A stretch of 26,891 bases of DNA from Eisenbergiella sp963559585 (lineage in GTDB: Bacteria > Bacillota > Clostridia > Lachnospirales > Lachnospiraceae). The stretch covers positions 1-26,891 of the forward strand of contig CAUWLJ010000047.1 in NCBI GenBank assembly GCA_963559585.1, read 5' to 3'. Positions 8,519 to 15,463 of this stretch are shown here, piece by piece (the first letter of the stretch is position 1; every line of letters starts with the position of its first letter). Under the pieces are notes generated by a model that was not told the origin of the DNA, did not search any database, and worked only from the letters and a program-made list of their open reading frames with translations. A program made the translations under genes and the position numbers.

Positions 8519-10117
8519 TCACTGCTTCACATAGGTAAGGGGTATTTTCACGGTAAAACAGGTACCCGCCCCTTCTTCACTGGTTACCCTGATGGAGCCG
8601 CGGTGCAAAAGAACGGCATTCCTGGTAATGGACAGCCCCAGCCCCGTGCCCCCGATCTCACGGGAATGGGATTTGTCCACCCGGTAGAAGCGCTCAAAAA
8701 TATTGTCATAATCCGCCTCCGGAATCCCGATTCCCGAATCGGAAATCTCCACCGTAAAGAACTGGTGGTCCGCATCCAGAAGAACCTTCACCCAGCCGTG
8801 CTCCTTATTATATTTGATGGCGTTCTCCACCAGGTTGGTGAAAACCTGGGTGAGCTTCACCTCATCCACCTCCGCGCTCACGGGACGGAGGCTTTCAAAC
8901 ACCACCTCTACATCCCTCTGCCTGGCAATGGGGCGGAGGCGTTTGAGCACCAGCTCGATCAGCGAATTGATATCCACCTGCTCAATGTTCAGGCCTGCCG
9001 CCGTTTTGTCCATCTTTACCAGGGAAAGAAGGTCGTTGATGATCTTGTTTTCCCGCTCGATCTCATCGCCGATGTCGTGCATGAATTCCTGATACAGCTC
9101 AATAGGGGCATTCTCCATCTGCATCAGGGAATCCGCCAGCACCTTCATGGAGGTGAGCGGCGTTTTCAGCTCGTGGGAGACGTTGGAGGCAAATTCCTGC
9201 CGGGAATCGTCCACCGCCTTCATCCTCCCGATCAGCTGATTGAAGGCGTCCACGATGTGCTCCGTCTCCAGATAATCCTTCACGCATACCGGCTCGTCCG
9301 TAAAGCCGTCTTTGACCTCGTTGATGGCCTGCGTCACCCGGTTGAAGGGGCGGATCAGAATGCCGGACACACCGATGGATATGCCGAAAATACAGATCAC
9401 CACCACGATCTCGATAATCAGAGCCTTCCGGTCCAGAAGCTCCATAGTGGCCGCAATGCTGTCCGTGGATACGCTGGCCAGCATCACCCCCAGCACCCTT
9501 TCGCCCTCCTTTGCTGTATGGGCCGGCGTACCGCCGGGCGCTGCTGTGCCCGTCTGGGATGCTGTGCCCCCCTGCGCTGCCATGCCCTCTCCCGCCGGCA
9601 CGCCTCCCTGCGCCCCTCCATCCTGAAGCGTCGCGCCGCTTCGGACCACTGCGCTGTCCGGAAGCTCGGCAATGGGAATGGTCATCTCTATGTAACCGTT
9701 TTTTTCATCATATCTGGTGGTATCCTGCCCCTTAAAGCAGCGGATTACCTCCTCTGAAATGATGGTTTTTCCTTCGCTGATACCGTAGGTATCCTTCACC
9801 ACATGGAAATTGTCGTTGATGATGAGCACACGCCCGTCATACAGATTGGACATCTGCTCCAGCTCCGCATTGATCGCTTCGTTGGAGGGGTCCCTCAGAT
9901 AATTATTGTTCAAAAGATGGTTGGCAATGATCTTAAACTGGGTCTGCGTATCCGATGTGCGCAGGGAAACGGCCCGCTCCTCATAGCTGTGCAGAATCCC
10001 CGCACGTATCACGGCGCTGGGCACGATCCCCATAACGAGCAGGAGGAGGAAGATATAGAATCTCATGCTTCTCAAGCCAGGTATTTTCTCCAGAAACGCT
10101 TTCAGACGGTTTGCCAT
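8519..10117 (-). CDS. Sensor histidine kinase with extracytoplasmic sensor domain
   Basis: A 532-residue membrane kinase of the WalK/PhoR/MtrB type. Membrane helices lie at about 20-41 and 232-255 and enclose an extracytoplasmic domain with a Gly/Ala/Thr repeat (168-200). A HAMP linker follows (about 253-308). The HisKA box FASNVSHELKTPLTSM places the phosphorylated His at 315. The ATPase domain shows the N box NLVENAIKYN (N432), DSGIGIPE and GGTGLGLSI. All catalytic motifs are intact. It starts with ATG and GAGG upstream, 38 nt after the response regulator, and is followed 10 nt later by the GerMN lipoprotein. The natural partner is that regulator. The signal is unknown; cell-wall or envelope state is a guess from related kinases. 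Confidence 0.92.
   Translation of the reverse strand: MANRLKAFLEKIPGLRSMRFYIFLLLLVMGIVPSAVIRAGILHSYEERAVSLRTSDTQTQFKIIANHLLNNNYLRDPSNEAINAELEQMSNLYDGRVLIINDNFHVVKDTYGISEGKTIISEEVIRCFKGQDTTRYDEKNGYIEMTIPIAELPDSAVVRSGATLQDGGAQGGVPAGEGMAAQGGTASQTGTAAPGGTPAHTAKEGERVLGVMLASVSTDSIAATMELLDRKALIIEIVVVICIFGISIGVSGILIRPFNRVTQAINEVKDGFTDEPVCVKDYLETEHIVDAFNQLIGRMKAVDDSRQEFASNVSHELKTPLTSMKVLADSLMQMENAPIELYQEFMHDIGDEIERENKIINDLLSLVKMDKTAAGLNIEQVDINSLIELVLKRLRPIARQRDVEVVFESLRPVSAEVDEVKLTQVFTNLVENAIKYNKEHGWVKVLLDADHQFFTVEISDSGIGIPEADYDNIFERFYRVDKSHSREIGGTGLGLSITRNAVLLHRGSIRVTSEEGAGTCFTVKIPLTYVKQ
9518..9616 (-). repeat. Degenerate Gly/Ala/Thr repeat in the kinase sensor domain
   Basis: Residues 168-200 contain GGAQGGVPAGEGMAAQ, GGTASQTGTAA and PGGTPAHTA, a 5- to 6-residue repeating pattern. 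It interrupts an otherwise ordinary sensor domain, between TIPIAELPDSAVVRSG and ERVLGVMLASVSTDS. It faces outside the cell and looks like an expanded flexible loop. Confidence 0.6.
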
Positions 10118-10155
10118 TTTCCCTCACATTCTCCTGCCCCGCAGCTTACCGGGAA

Positions 10156-10845
10156 TCAGGCTCTGAAAAAATAGCCGACTCCCCATTTCGTATGCACATA
10201 TTTGGGTTCACTGGGGTTGTTTTCAATCTTCTCGCGCAGTCTGCGGATGTGTACATCCACGGTGCGCACATCTCCGGGATAATCGCTTCCCCACACCAGC
10301 TTCAGCAGATTTTCCCTGCCGTAGACCTTGTTGGGATGCAGGGCAAGAAGCTCCAGCACATCAAATTCCTTTGCCGTCAGGTTCACTTCCCTGCCTGCAA
10401 TGGTTACCCTCCTGCTCTCGCGGTCCAGCTTCAGTTCCCCGCTCTCCACCGTCTTGGGGGAGGAAGGAGCCTGATCCCTGACGCCTGTGCGGCGCATGAT
10501 GGCCTTGATCCTGGCCTTCACCTCCAGGATGTTGAAGGGCTTGGTGATATAATCATCCGCCCCGTACTCCAGGCCCATGATCTTATCCATATCGTTATCC
10601 TTGGCGGTGAGCATGACAATGGGGACGTTGGAAAATTCCCTGATCTGCTGGCAGACCTCCAGTCCCGTCAGCTTCGGCAGCATAATATCCAGAAGGATAA
10701 TATCGAATTCCGAATTCCGGGCGGCCTCCAGGGCCTCCTCACCGTCGTAGGCGCAGGTCACTTCCATGCCGTCCTGCTCCAGGCTGAACCGGATTCCCTT
10801 TACGATCAGCTTCTCATCATCCACAACCAATACCCGCTTTGCCAT
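10156..10845 (-). CDS. OmpR/PhoB-family response regulator
   Basis: A 229-residue two-domain DNA-binding regulator. The receiver domain (1-120) has the acidic pair in VLVVDDEK, phosphoacceptor Asp53 in LLDIMLPK, the Thr80 region MLTAKD, and Lys102 in YITKPF. The winged-helix domain (about 130-227) has VNLTAKEFDVLELLALHP, RTVDVHIRRLREKIE and the terminal VHTKWGVGYFF. The start chosen has GGAGG four bases upstream; an in-frame ATG five codons earlier lacks a good site. It is 88 nt after comEA and 38 nt before its kinase. I saw no convincing promoter in the 88-nt gap, so it is probably expressed from the comEA promoter. It is close to the WalR/MtrA type, but the regulon cannot be read from sequence. 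Confidence 0.93.
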   Translation of the reverse strand: MAKRVLVVDDEKLIVKGIRFSLEQDGMEVTCAYDGEEALEAARNSEFDIILLDIMLPKLTGLEVCQQIREFSNVPIVMLTAKDNDMDKIMGLEYGADDYITKPFNILEVKARIKAIMRRTGVRDQAPSSPKTVESGELKLDRESRRVTIAGREVNLTAKEFDVLELLALHPNKVYGRENLLKLVWGSDYPGDVRTVDVHIRRLREKIENNPSEPKYVHTKWGVGYFFRA

Positions 10846-10933
10846 GTCTCCTCCACTCATCCATGTTTTATTTTCATCCCACCCCGCACCGTATCCTGCG
10901 GACGCAGAGGGTAATCTGCTGCCTGGTACATCC

Positions 10934-11797
10934 TCAGACGGTGATCCTTTCCTTCAGTTTGGCAAAGCTGCCCTCCTTGATCCCGTCCACCTTCATGATG
11001 TCCTCTATAGCTCCAAACGCCCCGTGAGCCTGTCTGTACGCCAGAATGGCCGCCGCCCGCGTCTCTCCCACGCCGGGCAGGGTCATCAGCTCCTCCGCCG
11101 ACGCCGTGTTGATGTTCACAAGGCCGGAAGCAGCTTCAGAGGGCGGGCCGCCCGGGGCGCTCCCGCCCGCCGTCCGCACTCCGTCTCCAAATCCAGCCGT
11201 GCCCTGTGCCGGAAACCCGGACTGTCCGTCCGCCAGAGCCGGGCCCTGCCCCGCCTCCGATACCAGGCCGTCAGCCTCCTCCCGGGTTAATATCACAAGC
11301 TGTATGCCGTCCTGAAGCAAAGCGGCCTGATTGACCAGCTCCTCCGCCGCTCCTTCTCCAAAGCCCCCCGCGGCTTCCACCGCATCGCAGACCCGGCTTC
11401 CCTCCGGCAGGGTATAAACTCCCGGTATTCTCACCGCGCCGCAGATATGTACTGCCAGGGAAGGCTCCTGATTCTCTGTACCGGATGGCGCAGCTACAGC
11501 GCCGTGGGACGGATCGCCGTCAGAGGCTGCTCCCGCAGCATTTTCTGACGCTGCGCCCGGCACTGCCGGGCTTTTTCCCCAGGCAGGCTCCGTGGCGGAA
11601 GCATCCTCCGGGATACTGCCCTGCGGCATACTTCCCTGCTCAGCCACACTCTGTACAGGTGCATTCTGCGCAGGCGCATTATGCGCCGCATCTCCCGTCA
11701 GCTCCAGAATCTCCTTCTCCCCGGAGCAGCCGTTAAACAGTAAAAGAAAGACCAGTACCAGAAACAGTACCGGATTGTATCCTTTTCCATATGCCAT
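10934..11797 (-). CDS. comEA: ComEA-like DNA-binding lipoprotein
   Basis: A 287-residue exported protein expected to hold incoming double-stranded DNA for ComEC. It has a hydrophobic signal (9-21) followed by LFNGC, a plausible though atypical lipobox with Cys24. Next come a low-complexity spacer with 5-residue repeats (39-63), a SLBB domain (about 114-172: LAVHICGAVRIPGVYTL), a second spacer, and a helix-hairpin-helix domain (226-287: VNINTASAEELMTLPGVGE, GAFGAIEDIMKVDGI). This order is standard for ComEA except for the lipid anchor and the long spacers. Start 11797 is fixed by AAGGAG six bases upstream. It is the first gene after the promoter at 11,855-11,883. comEC is downstream, separated from it by the two-component system and lipoprotein. 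Confidence 0.9.
   Translation of the reverse strand: MAYGKGYNPVLFLVLVFLLLFNGCSGEKEILELTGDAAHNAPAQNAPVQSVAEQGSMPQGSIPEDASATEPAWGKSPAVPGAASENAAGAASDGDPSHGAVAAPSGTENQEPSLAVHICGAVRIPGVYTLPEGSRVCDAVEAAGGFGEGAAEELVNQAALLQDGIQLVILTREEADGLVSEAGQGPALADGQSGFPAQGTAGFGDGVRTAGGSAPGGPPSEAASGLVNINTASAEELMTLPGVGETRAAAILAYRQAHGAFGAIEDIMKVDGIKEGSFAKLKERITV
11609..11683 (-). repeat. 15-bp tandem repeat in the comEA spacer
   Basis: Residues 39-63 are five 5-residue units: HNAPA, QNAPV, QSVAE, QGSMP, QGSIP. The 15-bp units have diverged but keep phase. They lie between the lipid anchor and the SLBB domain. Confidence 0.75.
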
Positions 11798-11854
11798 TTT
11801 TAACTCCTTTCCATGCGCTTCACATGAAAAGGCCCCGTGTACTGCTGTCATTTT

Positions 11855-11883
11855 ATTGTATGCTAATTCAGAGCAATTTACAA
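11855..11883 (-). promoter_or_regulatory. Sigma-A type promoter of the comEA operon
   Basis: On the minus strand the -35 TTGTAA (11883-11878) and -10 TACAAT (11860-11855) are spaced 17 bp. Transcription would start near 11,848, about 50 nt before comEA. It lies in the 94-bp gap between comEA and the upstream transporter gene. No competence-box or other operator was recognised. Confidence 0.6.
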
Positions 11884-11891
11884 GGGATTTT

Positions 11892-12323
11892 TTATTTCCA
11901 CTTAAAAATCACGATCCCCGCAATGGCTGCTCCCATACCGATGGCTTTTCTCCACTCCCAGCCCGCTTTTTCCACGCCGAACAGGCCGAAAAGCTCAATG
12001 AGATAGGCCACAAGGAGCTGGGCTGACACGATCAGCATGACTGCCCGGGCAGGCCCCAGCATTTCCATACCTTTGATTACGGTGTAGGTGATGAATGCGC
12101 CGATTGCGCCGCCCAGGAGCATGTACCTGGGCTGAACCTGGAACACGCCCGTCAGGGAGCTTCTGTCGGTAAAAGCCCAGGCCAGAAGGCAGACCAGCAG
12201 CGCGGTGAACTGGACAAAGCAGTTGGCCGCCCAGATACTGCTGGATTTGGTGACCTGGGTGTTGAAAACGCCCTGAACGCTCATCAGCGCGCCTGAGATT
12301 ATGGCGATAAAGAATCCTATCAT
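11892..12323 (-). CDS. YdcZ-type (DUF606) small membrane transporter
   Basis: A 143-residue inner-membrane protein with four to five hydrophobic helices. It matches the YdcZ/DUF606 branch of the drug/metabolite transporter superfamily: MIGFFIAIISGALMSVQGVFN, SSSIWAANCFVQF, YMLLGGAIGAFITYTVIKG and GPARAVMLIVSAQLLVAYLIE. These short proteins usually act as homodimers or paired heterodimers, and their substrates are mostly unknown. The ATG has GGGAGG about eight bases upstream. That site abuts the outer stem of the inverted repeat at 12339-12428, so start-site access could depend on that fold. It lies 224 bp after the solute-binding protein and about 95 bp before comEA. Whether it belongs to either operon is unclear. 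Confidence 0.85.
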   Translation of the reverse strand: MIGFFIAIISGALMSVQGVFNTQVTKSSSIWAANCFVQFTALLVCLLAWAFTDRSSLTGVFQVQPRYMLLGGAIGAFITYTVIKGMEMLGPARAVMLIVSAQLLVAYLIELFGLFGVEKAGWEWRKAIGMGAAIAGIVIFKWK

Positions 12324-12338
12324 AAATAAAAACCTCCC

Positions 12339-12428
12339 GGATAGAATGAAAGTGCCCCGGAGCGCGTTTGAATCGTCAATTTCTCCGTCCCCCCTTCGGG
12401 ACGCGCTCTGTCCTTCTTCATTCTATCC
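12339..12428 (-). repeat. Nested inverted repeat (structured element) before the YdcZ-type gene
   Basis: A perfect 12-bp outer stem (GGATAGAATGAA at 12339-12350 with its complement at 12417-12428) encloses an 8-bp stem (GAGCGCGT at 12360-12367 with ACGCGCTC at 12401-12408). A small GTCCC/GGGAC hairpin lies at 12387-12402. On the minus strand the element ends two bases before GGGAGG, the Shine-Dalgarno of the next gene, and it begins after CTCC. It differs in sequence from the arginine-operon repeats but has the same placement. The rest of the gap (12429-12547) shows no clear gene or terminator. Confidence 0.7.
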
Positions 12429-12547
12429 AGGAGAAACCGGAATTATTCATGTCAGAACGATTCCTGCCGGTTCAGCCATATCAGCCGGCGCAGTCTGCCC
12501 GCCGTCCGCAAAAGAAGGCTGACCTGCCAGACTGTTCAGTCCTCTCC

Positions 12548-14044
12548 TCAGTCCGTATTTTCCACGGTTTCCGTCTCCTCCTCCGGAGGCTCTATATACT
12601 CCTCCGTCACAGGCTCTCCTTTTATCTGGGTCAGGATCTGCTCCGACAGAGCCTGAAGGGTGGCCGATACTTCCTCTCCCTCCCAGATTCTGGTGAAGGC
12701 GATCTCCATCTGCACCCAGTAGTTGCTGGCCGCCATCATCTTGGGGATAGGAACAGAATCCGCATATTCCCGGGCAAAGGCCTCCTCCTGGGGAACGGAA
12801 TATTCCGCCCGGCTGCAGGAAGGGATCTTTCCCGTCTCCGCAAACAGCTCTCCCGCCGCTTCACCTGTGAGATAGCGGGCAAAACGGTTGGCCATTTCCT
12901 TTTTCTCACTGTATCCGTTCACCACCACCGTGCTGGTAACGGATAAGCTGCGGGTGGAAAGCTCCTCATTGATGTCGGGTACATTCGTCACCCCATATTC
13001 ATAAGGGAACTCCCCGTTCCGCTTCGCCTCCTCCAGCCTTGCGAGCACATCGGTGGTAGCCACAGTGAATACCAGTTTTCCCTCCAGGAACTCATTTACT
13101 ACAGAATTGTAGTCAACCTCGTCAGGAGCAATGGAAAAAAACTGATTCAGCTCCTGATAGGCGGTCAGACATTTGATGGCATCCATATTGTAAATGTCTA
13201 TTTTTTCCGTGTCGTCTCCGTTCACGCCGCCCACATCAATATAATTGCCTGCAAAAAAGTAGTTATAGAAAATATCCGACACATCCCACTTGAACACGGC
13301 TTCCACCTGCTCCGGGGCATTGTAGCTGTCCGCAAAGGCCAGGATGTGGTCGATGGTGGAGGGAATCATGGCCTGGGCCCGCTCCCGCACCTGGTTTTCA
13401 TCCTCCCAGGGGGCCTGAGAAGCCGTCTCCCCGGAATCCCGGACAGGTTCTGCGGACGGTTCCCCGTTCTCCTCCAGGGCGGCCATGGCGGCCTGCCCCT
13501 CCAGAGCGTCAGCCTCCGCCTCCATGGCGCTTCGGGCCAGATCTTCCATATACGTCTGGTTGTAAATCAGTGCGCTGGTCTCAAAGTAAAACGGGTAGCC
13601 CGCCACTTTTCCTTTGCAGGTGACCGCATTTACCGCCTGCTGCGGAAAATTGTCCGCGCTGACAAAGCCTTCATCGTCCACCGGGCAGGCCAGTCCTGCC
13701 AGCCAGGCCTTTTCCAGGCTGTCGTTCCCTATGATGTACAGATCCGGGTACATGTTGGTGGACAGGGATTCCTGATTGATCTGTTCCAGATACTCCAGGC
13801 CGCTCACCAGCCTGGGGATCACGCGGACATCCTCTTTTTCTGAAAAATCCAGCGACGCAGCCGCCAGATAGTCCGTCAGCGCCTCATCCGTGTACCACAG
13901 ATTCAGCGTTGGCCGGTTGACCAGGGCATTGTCCGGGATCCTATTAAGCCCCATCAGGCGGTCGCTTCCAATCCCTACCCCCAGAACCGTTCCCGCCGCG
14001 ATCAGCAGAACCGCCAAAGCGGATATTTTTTTCCAGTGCTTCAT
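12548..14044 (-). CDS. Extracellular solute-binding protein (family 1), orphan
   Basis: A 498-residue exported binding protein resembling the sugar-type (MalE-like) family 1 receptors of ABC importers. Supporting segments are PTLNLWYTDEALTDYLA, YPDLYIIGNDSLEKAWLAGL, GKVAGYPFYFETSALIYN, NEFLEGKLVFTVATTD, ANRFARYLTG and the Trp-containing WVQMEIAFTRIWEGE near the end. The N-terminus MKHWKKISALAVLLIAAGTV is a signal or anchor with no lipobox Cys. An acidic Ala/Glu-rich insert lies at about 180-225, and the tail is very acidic. The start has GGAG five bases upstream; an upstream in-frame extension runs through repeat DNA and was rejected. No permease or ATPase gene is adjacent. Its place after argD hints at nitrogen or amino-acid linkage, but the family mostly binds sugars. 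The ligand is unknown. Confidence 0.82.
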   Translation of the reverse strand: MKHWKKISALAVLLIAAGTVLGVGIGSDRLMGLNRIPDNALVNRPTLNLWYTDEALTDYLAAASLDFSEKEDVRVIPRLVSGLEYLEQINQESLSTNMYPDLYIIGNDSLEKAWLAGLACPVDDEGFVSADNFPQQAVNAVTCKGKVAGYPFYFETSALIYNQTYMEDLARSAMEAEADALEGQAAMAALEENGEPSAEPVRDSGETASQAPWEDENQVRERAQAMIPSTIDHILAFADSYNAPEQVEAVFKWDVSDIFYNYFFAGNYIDVGGVNGDDTEKIDIYNMDAIKCLTAYQELNQFFSIAPDEVDYNSVVNEFLEGKLVFTVATTDVLARLEEAKRNGEFPYEYGVTNVPDINEELSTRSLSVTSTVVVNGYSEKKEMANRFARYLTGEAAGELFAETGKIPSCSRAEYSVPQEEAFAREYADSVPIPKMMAASNYWVQMEIAFTRIWEGEEVSATLQALSEQILTQIKGEPVTEEYIEPPEEETETVENTD

Positions 14045-14053
14045 CCTATCTCC

Positions 14054-14159
14054 ATTCCGGAGCGTAAGCGGCAGGGGCGCGTCTGCCATCAAAGCCATTT
14101 GTGACGCTCCGGCACAAATAGCCGTGTGACAAATAAGCCGTCAGGCTTATTTGTCACAC
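14054..14159 (-). repeat. Arginine-operon structured repeat, copy D (short form)
   Basis: In minus-strand order: hairpin H1 is a perfect 16-bp stem (14159-14144 with 14139-14124) and overlaps the argD stop codon at 14154-14156. H2 (14122-14113 with 14103-14094) is 10 bp with one wobble, and its 9-base loop (14112-14104) is CCGGAGCGT. A short H3 (CTGCC 14087-14083 with GGCAG 14074-14070) follows. The last segment ACGCTCCGG (14065-14057) is an exact complement of the H2 loop. The copy ends 10 bases before the ATG of the solute-binding protein. H3 is shortened relative to the other copies. Confidence 0.8.
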
Positions 14160-15365
14160 TCCCTTCTCCTGTTCGTCCAGGCAGGCCGTCAGAATCTCCA
14201 TCATCTCATCCACATGCTCTCTGGTGATGACAAGGGGAGGGACGAAACGGATCACGTCCGCGCCCGCATTGATGAGGATCAGTCCCTTGTCCAGGGCACG
14301 GCTGATGATTTCCCTCACCGGAATGGTAAAGGCAAGGCCGCGCATCAGGCCCTCTCCCCGGCCCTCCCTGATAAAATCGTATCTCTGCGCCAGCCCGTCC
14401 AGCTTTTCTCCCAGGTACGCGCCCACAGACTTCACGTTTTCCAGTATATTTTCATTTTCAAAAAGCTCCAGAACCTTGCTCACAGCGGCGCAGGCCAGAG
14501 GATTCCCGCCGTAGGTAGTACCGTGGTCCCCCGCCTCCAGAGAATTGGCTCCCACCTTCTCCGTCATCAGAAAGGCTCCCACGGGAACGCCGCAGCCAAG
14601 GGCCTTGGCCGTGGTCATGATGTCCGGCTTCACGCCGAAACGCTGCCAGGCGTACATGGAGCCGCACCGTCCCATACCGCACTGGATCTCGTCCAGGATA
14701 AGGAGAATATCTCTCTCGTCACAGAGAGCACGCACCCTGGCCAGAAATTCCCTGTCCGCAGGGAAAATCCCTCCCTCGCCCTGGACGGTTTCCAGGATGA
14801 TGGCGCAGGTGCGCTCCGTCACCTGAGCAAGCACGCTGTCAAAATCGTTCAGCTCCGCAAACCGGATATGGCCGATCATAGGCTCAAAGGCCTCCCTGTA
14901 ATGGGGATTTCCCGTCACAGACAATGCTCCGAAGGTTCTTCCGTGGAAGGAATGATTCATGGCGATAATCTCATGATCGGTACGCCCATCCTTCCTCCAG
15001 GCATATTTTCTGGCGGCCTTCAGAGCCCCCTCCACCGCCTCCGCGCCGCTGTTGGTAAAAAATACCCGGTCCATGCCGGACACTTCTTTCAGCTTCTCCG
15101 CCGCCTGGATGGCGGGCACATTATAATAGTAGTTGGAGGTGTGGATCAGCTTATCGATCTGCGCTTTCAGAGCGTCGTTATATTCCTTATTGTTGTAACC
15201 CAGCGCAAACACGGCGATCCCGGACACGAAATCCAGGTACTTTTTTCCGTCCGTGTCGTAAAGATACACCCCGTCCCCACGATCCAGCACGATCTGGTAA
15301 CGGTTGTAGGTGTGTAACAGGGCAGCCTCCGCCTCCTCAATATACTTTTCCATGCTATGGCTCAT
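14154..15365 (-). CDS. argD: Acetylornithine aminotransferase
   Basis: A 403-residue PLP-dependent class III aminotransferase that makes N-acetylornithine from N-acetylglutamate semialdehyde, using glutamate as amino donor. Motifs seen: YLDFVSGIAVFALGYNN, FFTNSGAEAVEGALKAARKY (phosphate-binding), MNHSFHGRTFGALSVTG, ETVQGEGGIFPA, LLILDEIQCGMGRCG, the Schiff-base Lys in MTTAKALGCGVPVGAF, and HGTTYGGNPLACAA. Length is normal. The start is less certain: MSHSMEKYI has a GGAAGGGAAAG stretch upstream, while ATGs at 15389 and 15398 are in frame. It follows argB by about 98 nt and its stop lies inside repeat copy D. It could also act on succinyldiaminopimelate, as in E. coli. Confidence 0.95.
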   Translation of the reverse strand: MSHSMEKYIEEAEAALLHTYNRYQIVLDRGDGVYLYDTDGKKYLDFVSGIAVFALGYNNKEYNDALKAQIDKLIHTSNYYYNVPAIQAAEKLKEVSGMDRVFFTNSGAEAVEGALKAARKYAWRKDGRTDHEIIAMNHSFHGRTFGALSVTGNPHYREAFEPMIGHIRFAELNDFDSVLAQVTERTCAIILETVQGEGGIFPADREFLARVRALCDERDILLILDEIQCGMGRCGSMYAWQRFGVKPDIMTTAKALGCGVPVGAFLMTEKVGANSLEAGDHGTTYGGNPLACAAVSKVLELFENENILENVKSVGAYLGEKLDGLAQRYDFIREGRGEGLMRGLAFTIPVREIISRALDKGLILINAGADVIRFVPPLVITREHVDEMMEILTACLDEQEKGV

Positions 15366-15463
15366 GTTCTTCTTTCCCTTCCGCCGCATATACGGCATTT
15401 CCTAAAAGAGAAGCTGTGCGTCGGCGCAGATTTCGGAGCAAAAGCGCCTGACTCCTTCGTTCC

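Noticed and set aside
8510..9757. Plus-strand 415-codon frame opposite the histidine kinase
   Set aside because: It is a shadow of the kinase, whose motifs on the minus strand are complete. The antisense translation has no domain features.
14124..14159. H1 hairpins read as intrinsic terminators within the arginine operon
   Set aside because: The stems are strong, but none is followed by a T run on either strand, and downstream arg genes have no other obvious promoter.
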